NCBI GenBank assembly: GCA_934643185.1
Contig: CAKUBN010000054.1
Location: 1 to 14,523, forward strand
Direction of reading: 5' to 3'
Source: an uncultured Eubacteriales bacterium
Lineage (GTDB): Bacteria > Bacillota > Clostridia > Oscillospirales > Acutalibacteraceae
DNA: 14,523 bases
Shown piece by piece: positions 1 to 6,433 of the stretch. The stretch's first letter is position 1, and each line of letters opens with the position of its first letter. The position numbers were made by a program, and so were the translations under genes. The notes below the pieces were generated by a model, which was not told the origin of the DNA, made no database searches, and was given only the letters and a program-made list of their open reading frames with translations.

Positions 1-700
1 CGTCTGCAGCGTCCTTGCGCACTGTATACGCTTTGAACGGTTCATACACAATTTTGCCGTTTGAGGCATACACTTTATAACCCACAGGGCATGCGTTTTT
101 CGCGTTTTCCAGTATTGCATACGCACCGATCTGGCTTTTTGCGTCCGACCAGCTTGTCCGCACGCGGTAAAGCTGCTTTGGCGCGGGTTTCGCATCGGTC
201 TTTGTCTCCTTTTTGTCGTCCTTCATTTCGCTTTCAACCATTTTTAAAAACCGCGCCCAGCCCTTGTCGAGCGTGCGGTGCGGGCAGTATTTGCCGTCGA
301 AGTCCTGATGCTTCTTCACATGTGAAATATCCCAACCACGTTCCTTCAAAAGCTTTGCGATATACTCTGCGGCGTTCTTTTCGGCTTTATCGAAACGCGT
401 GCCGCCCGAAAGCGAATAGCAAATCTCGATATGAATACCATGTGCATTGCCATCACGTTGGCCCGCTGCGAATGCGCCCTTGTCGAGCGGTATGCCGATG
501 ACAATCTCTTTGTCATCGACCGCTGCGTTAAACGACGTAGAGCTGTCGTTGCGAATCATGTATGCGACTTCATTCGCGGCGGAAGCATCGTTCGCCGTGT
601 TGTGCACGACGATATATTTCATGTCCTTCGCGCAGGACTCCACCGGGACTTTCAAATTGTATTTTGCAGAAGATAATAGATTTTCGCGGATCGGTACCAT
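1..700 (-). CDS. N-acetylmuramoyl-L-alanine amidase (Amidase_2 type), 3' end cut by window edge
   Basis: This frame is open from an ATG at 700 to the left edge (233 codons, no stop), so the C-terminus is missing. It encodes a zinc amidase that would cleave the MurNAc-L-Ala bond of peptidoglycan. The likely zinc ligands are His33 (IVVHNTA), His131 (VKKHQDFD) and Cys139 (KYCPH). The His131-Cys139 spacing of eight matches the T7-lysozyme/Amidase_2 pattern, and Glu92 lies in HIEI. A Lys/Glu/Asp-rich linker (about 155-176) leads into a SPOR-like wall-binding segment (about 177-222, starting YRVRTSW). There is no signal peptide, as expected for an endolysin exported through a holin. The start is fixed by AAGGAG, and it lies 4 bases after the holin stop, so the two are co-transcribed. 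A prophage-type or sporulation/germination autolysin cannot be told apart here. Confidence 0.9.
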   Translation of the reverse strand, partial: MVPIRENLLSSAKYNLKVPVESCAKDMKYIVVHNTANDASAANEVAYMIRNDSSTSFNAAVDDKEIVIGIPLDKGAFAAGQRDGNAHGIHIEICYSLSGGTRFDKAEKNAAEYIAKLLKERGWDISHVKKHQDFDGKYCPHRTLDKGWARFLKMVESEMKDDKKETKTDAKPAPKQLYRVRTSWSDAKSQIGAYAILENAKNACPVGYKVYASNGKIVYEPFKAYTVRKDAAD

Positions 701-704
701 AAGA

Positions 705-1166
705 TCACTCCTTCTTCTCATCACTTGCACCCGATTCATCCGCCACGGTGCGACGGAGCCGCTTTAAAATGCGCTGCAAACGCGGGAACCCCGGCACACC
801 GATGGCAGCAAGATTTTCCATGACGGAAATGAGCTCGTTGATCGTAAGCCACACGGTGACGAGCATGCAGAAAAACAGCTTTACATCGAGCGTGATGCCG
901 GCCCCAATGACTGCACCGCGCAAAAGATAATCCACCGCCGCACCGACTGCGACCATGACCATATAGCAAAGCTTTTTGAGTATCCCCTTAATACCGAACT
1001 TGGAATTTAACTCGGCGCGGATATACGCTTTGATCATGCCGGTGATATAATCGAGCAACATCACGCCGAGCAGTACGAGCATCGGTACCGCAAGCGTACC
1101 GAGGTACGACACGAGTCCCGCGCCGAGCACGGCCGCCGTCGTCTTTAAAACCGTCTGTTTCATCAA
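705..1166 (-). CDS. Phage_holin_4-type holin (toxin secretion/phage lysis holin family)
   Basis: The product is a small (152-153 residue) membrane protein of the TcdE-like holin family. It carries hydrophobic segments at about 11-44, 66-84 and 88-110. The family hallmarks are LLDYITGMIKAY (38-49), the basic stretch after it with GIKGILKK (58-65), NELISVMENLAAIGVP (110-125) and a charged hydrophilic tail. Members oligomerise in the cytoplasmic membrane and release a partner endolysin or toxin. The amidase starting 4 bases downstream is the obvious partner. Two starts are possible: TTG at 1166, 8 bases after AAGGAGG, or the adjacent ATG at 1163, 11 bases after it. No clear sigma-A promoter was found in the 180 bases upstream. 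Confidence 0.9.
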   Translation of the reverse strand: MMKQTVLKTTAAVLGAGLVSYLGTLAVPMLVLLGVMLLDYITGMIKAYIRAELNSKFGIKGILKKLCYMVMVAVGAAVDYLLRGAVIGAGITLDVKLFFCMLVTVWLTINELISVMENLAAIGVPGFPRLQRILKRLRRTVADESGASDEKKE

Positions 1167-1279
1167 GTCTTTGCCCTCCTTCCCCTGCTATTGGGACATG
1201 CACAGCGCTTTGTTCCGCGGCATACTATGACAGACGCGCCGCTTTTGTGCGCGGCAATCAGAAAAAGCGGTGAAACACG

Positions 1280-1308
1280 TTGCGGAATGTCAAAATCTGT
1301 GTTATGAT
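1280..1308 (+). promoter_or_regulatory. Extended -10 promoter for the TM2/DUF2974 pair
   Basis: A -35 like TTGCGG (1280-1285), a 17-base spacer and TATGAT (1303-1308) preceded by TGT form an extended -10 sigma-A promoter. The predicted start of transcription is near 1315, about 35 bases before the first gene. The -35 is weak (3 of 6), but the TGn motif compensates. Confidence 0.6.
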
Positions 1309-1349
1309 TTCGGTGGACAAATATTCAAATATGCAAAGGAGATTTTCTT

Positions 1350-1757
1350 ATGGTCTGCAAAAATTGCGGTGCAAATATTCCGAACGGTGAGCTTTTTTGC
1401 CCAAACTGCGGCACGCGCACCGAAAACGCGAAATTCTGTAAATACTGCGGCGCGGTCATCGGTGCCGACTGCGTGGTTTGCCCCGCGTGCGGCAGGCAGG
1501 TAGAGCCATTGCAGTCTGCCCAACAGCCCCAGCCTGTTTATGTAAACAACAATGTCACTTACGGTGGTGTGGCAAAAAGCAAATGGACAGCGTTTTTCCT
1601 GTGCCTGTTTTTAGGACTCATCGGCGCACATAAATTTTATGAGGGAAAGATCGGCATGGGTGTTTTGTATATCTTCACCGGCGGCCTGTTCGGCATCGGC
1701 GCGTTCGTCGATCTCATCGTCATCCTCTGTAAACCCGGTCCCTATTATTACGTTTAA
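1350..1757 (+). CDS. Zinc-ribbon plus TM2-domain membrane protein
   Basis: This 135-residue protein has three parts. The N-terminus holds two zinc-ribbon-like knuckle pairs: Cys3/Cys6 with Cys17/Cys20, and Cys30/Cys33 with Cys44/Cys47. A Gln/Pro/Asn-rich linker (about 53-75) follows. The C-terminus is a TM2 domain (about 77-127), two membrane helices joined by a short turn with the hallmark GAHKFYEGK (92-100). TM2 proteins with a cytoplasmic zinc ribbon are common in Clostridia, and their role is not established. The start is supported by AAAGGAG (1335-1341) eight bases upstream. A hydrolase gene follows 23 bases later, so the two are probably one operon. A scaffold or sensor role at the membrane is only a guess. 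Confidence 0.9.
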   Translation: MVCKNCGANIPNGELFCPNCGTRTENAKFCKYCGAVIGADCVVCPACGRQVEPLQSAQQPQPVYVNNNVTYGGVAKSKWTAFFLCLFLGLIGAHKFYEGKIGMGVLYIFTGGLFGIGAFVDLIVILCKPGPYYYV

Positions 1758-1780
1758 CTTTCTCAGAAAGGCGGCGTACT

Positions 1781-2908
1781 ATGCCAAGCATCCTTGAATA
1801 TGCAGAAACCGAATTCTCGCTTTTGGCAGAAAAACCGTTTACGGATGTAGACAGCCTGCTTTTATCACAGTTTTCCTACATGAATCTGAGCGCGTTTGAA
1901 GACGAGCTTAAATGCGAAAACAAAATAGAAATTCGAGAGCTTTTAAAGGCAGAGCGCTTTGAAAAGTTGATGTTCCACGTACGCGATACCAAAAGCAACA
2001 TGAGGCTTTTATACGCTATGGCGTCAAGCCCGCGCTGGCGCAACATAAAAATCGGCAACTTCGTTGAAAAGCTGTGTGACCAGTCAGAGGAGCAGTTTGC
2101 GGCCATCACCGTATACCTCGATGACGACCACGCCTGCGCCGTATTCCGCGGCACGGACGCCACGCTTGTCGGCTGGAAAGAGGATTTTAACATGGCATTT
2201 CTGCCCGTCATACCCTCGCAGGCCGATGCGGCAGACTATGTGACAAAGCTCGGCGAAGGTTTTCCCGGCAAACTGCTTTTGATGGGCCACTCCAAAGGCG
2301 GCAACCTTGCAGCCTACGCGGGCATGTTCTGCGACCCGGAAATTCAAAAGCGTATTGAGCGCGTCTACCCGCTCGACAGCCCCGGCTTCATCGGCAACAC
2401 GCTCAAATCCGAAGAATATGGGCGCATTCAAAGCCGCATACATAAGGTCATTCCGAAAGGCTCGCTCATCGGCATGCTGCTTGAAAACCACGGTGCATAC
2501 TCCGTTGTGGAAAGCAACCAAATGGGCATTATGCAGCACGACCCGTTCTCGTGGCAGGTGACGGACGGTGCATTCCATACGCTGGAGGAAATTTCCAGCG
2601 GCGCAAAATACATGAACAAAACACTCAACAGCTGGATCACCGGCATGAGCATCGACGAGCGCATACGCCTTGTCGATGTACTCTACGGCCTTTTGACCGC
2701 CGGCAATATTGAAAACGTATTTGACGCCAGCGACATTCAAAAGAACATCGGCGCTATCTACAACGCCGCCGTGCACCTCGACCCCGAAACGCGGTCGTTC
2801 GTTTTGCAGATCATCCGTCAGCTCGCGGGCTTTGCGTTGCACAACATCCCCCACCCGAATGTCCCGGAAAACCTCAATATCCTGCCCGGCAATAAAACGC
2901 AGAATTAA
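1781..2908 (+). CDS. DUF2974/Mbeg1-like alpha/beta hydrolase
   Basis: This 375-residue protein has a lipase-like alpha/beta hydrolase core. FRGTDAT (122-128) is the usual oxyanion-loop segment. GHSKGGN (169-175) is the nucleophile elbow with Ser171. Asp199 in YPLDSPGF is the expected acid, and His238 or His253 (MQHDPF) is a candidate for the catalytic histidine. The pattern fits the DUF2974 family (Mbeg1-like), annotated as hydrolases or lipases of unknown substrate. No signal peptide or membrane segment is seen, so the product should be cytoplasmic. The ribosome binding site (AAGGCGG) is weaker than that of its upstream partner, suggesting lower translation or coupling. The C-terminal third (about 260-375) has no motif I recognise. 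A bidirectional terminator follows directly. Confidence 0.88.
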   Translation: MPSILEYAETEFSLLAEKPFTDVDSLLLSQFSYMNLSAFEDELKCENKIEIRELLKAERFEKLMFHVRDTKSNMRLLYAMASSPRWRNIKIGNFVEKLCDQSEEQFAAITVYLDDDHACAVFRGTDATLVGWKEDFNMAFLPVIPSQADAADYVTKLGEGFPGKLLLMGHSKGGNLAAYAGMFCDPEIQKRIERVYPLDSPGFIGNTLKSEEYGRIQSRIHKVIPKGSLIGMLLENHGAYSVVESNQMGIMQHDPFSWQVTDGAFHTLEEISSGAKYMNKTLNSWITGMSIDERIRLVDVLYGLLTAGNIENVFDASDIQKNIGAIYNAAVHLDPETRSFVLQIIRQLAGFALHNIPHPNVPENLNILPGNKTQN

Positions 2909-2921
2909 ATTTTTATAGAGT

Positions 2922-2972
2922 AAAAGCCACCGTTTGCGGCAAGCCTTGCGCTTTTCCGTTTCGGTGGCTTTT
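2922..2972. terminator. Bidirectional terminator between the DUF2974 hydrolase and the esterase
   Basis: The arms AAAAGCCACCG (2922-2932) and CGGTGGCTTTT (2962-2972) are perfect complements of 11 bases. The 29-base interior holds a smaller GCAA/TTGC hairpin. Runs of T follow the stem on both strands, so it can end the plus-strand hydrolase operon and read-through from the minus-strand esterase. Confidence 0.8.
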
Positions 2973-3121
2973 AATTTATGTTTACGAATTTGCAAGCTGG
3001 CGGCGATGAGATCCATGATCGTGATGGAATTGAGCTGCATCGTTAGCACATTCATCGTGATCTTGCGGAATTTTTCAGATTCCTCTTCTGCATCATCCGT
3101 TCCCCTGTTTTCCGTTCTGCT

Positions 3122-3949
3122 TTATTTCACGTTTCCGCTGTTGATGCCCGCGCCTGTTCTATTAAGCGGCAGCCAGTCGAGCACCTTTTTGATGTACGTA
3201 TCCCAGAATACCCAGTCGTGCTTGCCGGGGCCCTCCACATACGTGAGGTCAACACCGTTTTCGTTGAGGAAATCGCGGAAATCGCGGTTTGCGGTGACGA
3301 GGCCGTCCTCCGTGCCGCAGCACAGGTACATTTTTGGTACGGGTCTGCCCTCCTCCTTCAGCTTCAAAAGCAGCGCCTTCGGGTCTTTGTCGCTGCCCTT
3401 CACCTTGTCATACTCACCGAAGATTGCCTCGTAGTAGTTGCGGCGGAATGTGAAAATCGGCGCGGAGTTGTCCGCGTCCTTCCACGTATCGTGCACGAGC
3501 GCGGCGGAAAGACCGATGACGCAGCCAAAGTTTTCCGCATACTTCAGGCCGTTGCGGATTGCACCGTAGCCGCCCATGGAAAGGCCCGCGATGAACGTAT
3601 CCTCGCGCTTGTCGGAAAGCGGAAACAGCTTTCTTGTGAACTCTACAAGCTCCTTGCCGATGAACTCGCCGTACAGCTCGCCGCTCTTTTCGTCGTCGAG
3701 GTAGAAGCGGTTTTCACCGGAAGGCATAATGACCGCAAGGTCGTTTGCCTCCGCCCACGCCTGAATGCGCGTGCCGTTCACCCAGTCCGTATAATTGCCG
3801 AAAATGCCGTGCAAAAGGTAAAGCGTCTTCAGCGGCTTCTGCTCCGCGTTTTCCGCCTGCGGGCCGAATTTGTCCACCGGGATAATCGCATTGAACGTCA
3901 CCGTGCGCATGAGGCATTTCGAGATAAAATTTACTTCAATAATAGCCAT
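3122..3949 (-). CDS. Esterase of the EstA/esterase D-like family (alpha/beta hydrolase)
   Basis: This 275-residue cytoplasmic serine hydrolase resembles the tributyrin esterase/S-formylglutathione hydrolase-like family (Pfam Esterase). The visible catalytic set is LLHGIFGN (45-52, oxyanion region), GLSMGG with nucleophile Ser124, Asp215 in CGTEDGLV and His244 in GKHDWVFWD. Length and motif order match full-length members. The substrate is probably a short-chain acyl or acetyl ester, possibly on carbohydrate; the sequence does not decide this. ATG at 3949 has GGAG eight bases upstream and a near-consensus promoter about 30 bases further up. It is a single-gene unit, convergent with the DUF2974 hydrolase. 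Confidence 0.92.
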   Translation of the reverse strand: MAIIEVNFISKCLMRTVTFNAIIPVDKFGPQAENAEQKPLKTLYLLHGIFGNYTDWVNGTRIQAWAEANDLAVIMPSGENRFYLDDEKSGELYGEFIGKELVEFTRKLFPLSDKREDTFIAGLSMGGYGAIRNGLKYAENFGCVIGLSAALVHDTWKDADNSAPIFTFRRNYYEAIFGEYDKVKGSDKDPKALLLKLKEEGRPVPKMYLCCGTEDGLVTANRDFRDFLNENGVDLTYVEGPGKHDWVFWDTYIKKVLDWLPLNRTGAGINSGNVK

Positions 3950-3978
3950 ATCAACAACTCCGTTTCGGTTTTTCTTTT

Positions 3979-4007
3979 ATTATAATCAACAAAAAGCCTT
4001 TTGTAAA
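3979..4007 (-). promoter_or_regulatory. Sigma-A promoter of the esterase gene
   Basis: Read on the minus strand: TTTACA (4002-4007), a 17-base spacer, then a perfect TATAAT (3979-3984). Transcription should begin near 3972, about 23 bases before the ATG. Its -35 shares bases with the divergent promoter of the MGMT-family gene. Confidence 0.85.
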
Positions 4008-4027
4008 GACTACTTTTATGCTATACT
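4001..4027 (+). promoter_or_regulatory. Extended -10 promoter of the MGMT-family gene
   Basis: TATACT (4022-4027) is preceded by TGC, giving an extended -10 element. A TTGTAA -35-like element lies at 4001-4006, with a short 15-base spacer. It overlaps the -35 of the divergent esterase promoter, so the two polymerases cannot bind fully independently. Confidence 0.6.
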
Positions 4028-4064
4028 GTACAAAACGGTTTGAAAGCAAAGGAAGTTGAATACG

Positions 4065-4385
4065 ATGAACGATTTTTCCGAGCGCGTGTTTCAGGTGGTG
4101 CGCGAGATCCCGCGCGGCAAAGTGACAAATTACGGCTTCGTGGCATTTGCAGCGGGCAACCCGCGGGCCTCGCGCGGCGTGGGCTTTGTGCTGCACCGCA
4201 ATACGGACCCCGTAAATACGCCATGCCACCGCGTAGTGTTCAAAGACGGCTCTCTGTGCAAGGGCTACGTTTTCGGCGGCCCCGATGTACAGCGCGAAAA
4301 GCTCGAAGCCGAGGGCGTGCAGTTCCTGCCCGACGGCCGCGTAGACATGAAAGCCTGCGGCTGGTTCGGCGAAAACGAAGAATAA
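4065..4385 (+). CDS. MGMT-family DNA-alkylation protein (single-domain, cysteine retained)
   Basis: This 106-residue protein consists only of the winged-helix DNA-binding domain of O6-alkylguanine-DNA alkyltransferases. Visible are RGKVTNYGFVA (17-27, with the nucleotide-flipping Tyr23), SRGVG (36-40, with the arginine finger Arg37) and NTPCHRVV (51-58, with Cys54). Alkyltransferase-like (ATL) proteins carry Trp in place of this Cys; here it is kept, so methyl transfer is possible although the N-terminal domain of Ogt is absent. ATG at 4065 is preferred over the in-frame TTG at 4056, because AAAGGAAG ends nine bases before it. It has its own promoter and a terminator right after the stop, so it is monocistronic. 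Confidence 0.9.
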   Translation: MNDFSERVFQVVREIPRGKVTNYGFVAFAAGNPRASRGVGFVLHRNTDPVNTPCHRVVFKDGSLCKGYVFGGPDVQREKLEAEGVQFLPDGRVDMKACGWFGENEE

Positions 4386-4389
4386 CAAA

Positions 4390-4430
4390 AAAGGTGCCTG
4401 ACCAAAATGATCAAGCACCTTTCGTTTTTA
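4390..4430. terminator. Bidirectional terminator between the MGMT-family and GH25 genes
   Basis: A 15-base stem is formed by 4390-4404 (AAAGGTGCCTGACCA) and 4408-4422 (TGATCAAGCACCTTT), with two G-U type pairs and a 3-base loop. A T-rich tail follows on the plus strand (to 4430). A run of A before the stem gives a U-tract on the minus strand. It serves both converging genes. Confidence 0.9.
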
Positions 4431-4439
4431 CTTTAAAGA

Positions 4440-5360
4440 TCAGCCGTAGTTCTTAAAGCTGACGTTAATATCGACTGCCGCGTCGATGCCCTGCACCTGC
4501 GCGTTGTCGGAATACTGCCACAGGCCGAAGTTATAGTAGAAGGCCGGCACGCTGCGGTATTCCGCAAGCCAGAACTCAAAGTCCTTGAGCTGCTCTAAGT
4601 CGTAATAGTTATAGCCAAGACTGCGGTTGAAGTACACACCTGCGGTGTAGCCCGCTTTCGCGATTTTTTTGCAGAACGCCGAAGCATAACTCGTAATCTG
4701 CTCGCCCGTGGCATCTGCCGTGCGAGAGCCGTCTACGCTCGTCTGCTCCCAGTCAAAGACAACGGGGTAATCGACGGACTTATTCTGCAAAAGCTGGAGC
4801 ACATAACCCGCTTCCTCCTCCGCTTCGGTAACAGAAGTTGCCTGCGAGAAGAAGTAGATGCCTACCTTTACGCCTGCGTCCTTCGCACCGGTGTAATTAT
4901 CGGCAAACTTGCTGTCTTCGTTCAGCTTGCCGCGCGTTGCACCGCGGTAGCCTGCGCGGATCATCGCGAAATCGATGCCGCTCGCTTTGACGGCTGCCCA
5001 GTCGATGTCGCCCTGATAGTCGGAAACGTCGATGCCGAGGCTCGCGTTCGCGTCGTCATACGTCACAAGGCCGTTGTCATTTTTAAACTTCGACTGGTCG
5101 TATGTATTGAGCGACACATTAAACTTCGGAATGGTGATCTCACCCTCGTAAAGATCCTGAATGACAAGCTTGCCGTCCTCCGTCACCGCGGAAGACGTGC
5201 CGTTGCCGGAGCTCTGCCCGTCGGATTTCCCGCCGAACGCGGATAGGAGCGATAAAATGACCACGACCAGAATGAGCACGCCGGCCGCGCCAAGGAAAAT
5301 CAAACGGCGCATTTCAAAAGAACGCGCGTCGCTATGTTTATTTGGAGCTTTATTATTCAT
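4440..5360 (-). CDS. Membrane-anchored GH25 lysozyme (N-acetylmuramidase)
   Basis: This 306-residue glycoside hydrolase family 25 enzyme would cleave the MurNAc-GlcNAc bond of peptidoglycan. A short cytoplasmic tail and one membrane helix (about 20-42) are followed by a Gly/Ser-rich spacer (43-60) and a linker of unknown fold (about 61-105). The GH25 barrel then runs to the C-terminus. Catalytic features are DVSDYQG with Asp111, and VVFDWEQ with Asp203 and Glu205. The fold ends with LWQYSD (280-285) and DINV. No separate wall-binding repeat is present. ATG at 5360 is chosen over upstream in-frame ATGs because AAAGG lies ten bases before it. The enzyme is probably tethered to the outer face of the membrane for wall remodelling rather than lysis. 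Confidence 0.92.
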   Translation of the reverse strand: MNNKAPNKHSDARSFEMRRLIFLGAAGVLILVVVILSLLSAFGGKSDGQSSGNGTSSAVTEDGKLVIQDLYEGEITIPKFNVSLNTYDQSKFKNDNGLVTYDDANASLGIDVSDYQGDIDWAAVKASGIDFAMIRAGYRGATRGKLNEDSKFADNYTGAKDAGVKVGIYFFSQATSVTEAEEEAGYVLQLLQNKSVDYPVVFDWEQTSVDGSRTADATGEQITSYASAFCKKIAKAGYTAGVYFNRSLGYNYYDLEQLKDFEFWLAEYRSVPAFYYNFGLWQYSDNAQVQGIDAAVDINVSFKNYG

Positions 5361-5417
5361 AGTAAAATTACCTTTCATAAACGAAATCACAGCGTAAACT
5401 GCACACCGTGTTCGGAT

Positions 5418-6386
5418 TTATTCTATTATACGCATTTTCTGTCCTTTTTGCAAGCCATTCGGCGAATAAAGTCTGCCTTGCCAAGTATTTCCCACTGCCA
5501 TCTCGCGGTCTATCGTACCGAGTACGCGGATTTTATCGCGGCTCCACAGGGGTGCAAGCAGCTTTGTTTTGTCACCGTCGCCCGTAATGCGCTCGATGAC
5601 CGTTTCGGGCGGCAGCACCTCCAGTTGACGGATCACGACGCGCACATAGTCCTCAAACGTCATCGGCGTGTATGCACCGCTTTCGTATAAGCCCGCAAGC
5701 TGCGTGCCGCGAATGACGTGTAAAAGATGAATTTTCACACCGTCCGGGCGCAGCTGTGCAAGGTCTTCGGCGGTCTTTATCATCTCCGCCTCCGTCTCGC
5801 CCGGTAAGCCGTCTATGATATGCACGCAGACGCGAATATTGTTTTCACGCAGGCGCAGAAATATCTCTCTAAATACCTCGTATTTATATCCTCTGTGAAT
5901 ACGCGCAGCCGTCTCATCATTACTGCTTTGCAGGCCCAGTTCCACGGTGAGGTGCGTTTTGCCGTTCAATTCTTTTAAAAGCGACAAAACATCCTCCCCG
6001 ATGCAGTCCGGGCGCGTGGCAATCGATACGCCGTAAACGCCGAATGCAAGCGCTTCTTCGTATAACGCCCTGAGCTTTTCAACCGGCGCGTAGGTGTTTG
6101 TGTGCGTCTGAAAATACGCGATGATTTTACTTTCCGGCGACTTTTTATGAATACGCACTTTTTCCGCTTGCAGCTGTTCCGTCACGGAAAATGCCTTATC
6201 CTGCGTAAAATAGCCGCTGCCGCCGTCGCAGAAGATGCACCCGCCCACGCCGCACGTGCCGTCTATGTTCGGGCAGCTCAGACCGGCATCGATCACGGCC
6301 TTTTGGGTCTTGCAATTCTGCACCCGGTTGTGATAAGCTAATGTATGATACCGTTTGTTATCAAACGTATACGGAAATGGATTCAA
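5418..6386 (-). CDS. TIGR01212-family radical SAM protein (YtqA/YhcC-like)
   Basis: This 322-residue radical SAM enzyme matches the TIGR01212/COG1242 family. The 4Fe-4S cysteines are Cys38, Cys50 and Cys53 (C-x11-C-x2-C, ending GGCIFC), with an extra Cys45 between. IAYFQTHTNTYAP follows at about 89-101. Further core motifs are GVSIATRPDC, LTVELGLQSSND and HIIDGLPGET, then VKIHLLHVIRGT. Gram-positive relatives have been linked, as I recall, to wobble-uridine tRNA modification; I treat that as family knowledge, not something shown here. No methyltransferase partner (YtqB-like) lies beside it. The start is TTG at 6386, with GGAG seven bases upstream and no better ATG. The GH25 gene follows 57 bases downstream on the same strand. 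Confidence 0.9.
   Translation of the reverse strand: MNPFPYTFDNKRYHTLAYHNRVQNCKTQKAVIDAGLSCPNIDGTCGVGGCIFCDGGSGYFTQDKAFSVTEQLQAEKVRIHKKSPESKIIAYFQTHTNTYAPVEKLRALYEEALAFGVYGVSIATRPDCIGEDVLSLLKELNGKTHLTVELGLQSSNDETAARIHRGYKYEVFREIFLRLRENNIRVCVHIIDGLPGETEAEMIKTAEDLAQLRPDGVKIHLLHVIRGTQLAGLYESGAYTPMTFEDYVRVVIRQLEVLPPETVIERITGDGDKTKLLAPLWSRDKIRVLGTIDREMAVGNTWQGRLYSPNGLQKGQKMRIIE
5425..5453 (-). promoter_or_regulatory. Promoter of the GH25 gene inside the upstream gene's 3' end
   Basis: On the minus strand TTGCAA (5448-5453), a 17-base spacer and a perfect TATAAT (5425-5430) lie within the last codons of the radical SAM gene. The predicted transcript starts near 5418, about 58 bases before the lysozyme ATG, so the lysozyme need not depend on the upstream gene. 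Confidence 0.75.
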
Positions 6387-6433
6387 AGTAAAGCTCCTTT
6401 TCTTGGTCCAAAATAATAATAGGAGTTGAGTAT

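Noticed and set aside
1230..1255. GC-rich short inverted repeat (GCCGC/GCGGC) between the holin and the TM2 gene
   Set aside because: It is only a five-base stem with an eight-base loop and no T-run on either strand; not a convincing terminator or operator.
2084..3055. Long minus-strand open frame (323 codons) antisense to the DUF2974 hydrolase
   Set aside because: It lies opposite a gene with clear catalytic motifs, crosses the terminator, lacks a ribosome binding site and shows no known domain. Only its first part, outside the hydrolase, is kept as a low-interest finding.
3218..3985. 255-codon plus-strand open frame opposite the esterase
   Set aside because: Its composition (Val/Ala/Glu/Arg-rich, no motifs) is that of an antisense shadow, and it covers the esterase promoter.
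6387..6433. Promoters for the divergent radical SAM and GNAT genes
   Set aside because: AT-rich hexamers such as TATTAT are present, but none has a -35 at acceptable spacing with room for a start site before the ribosome binding sites.
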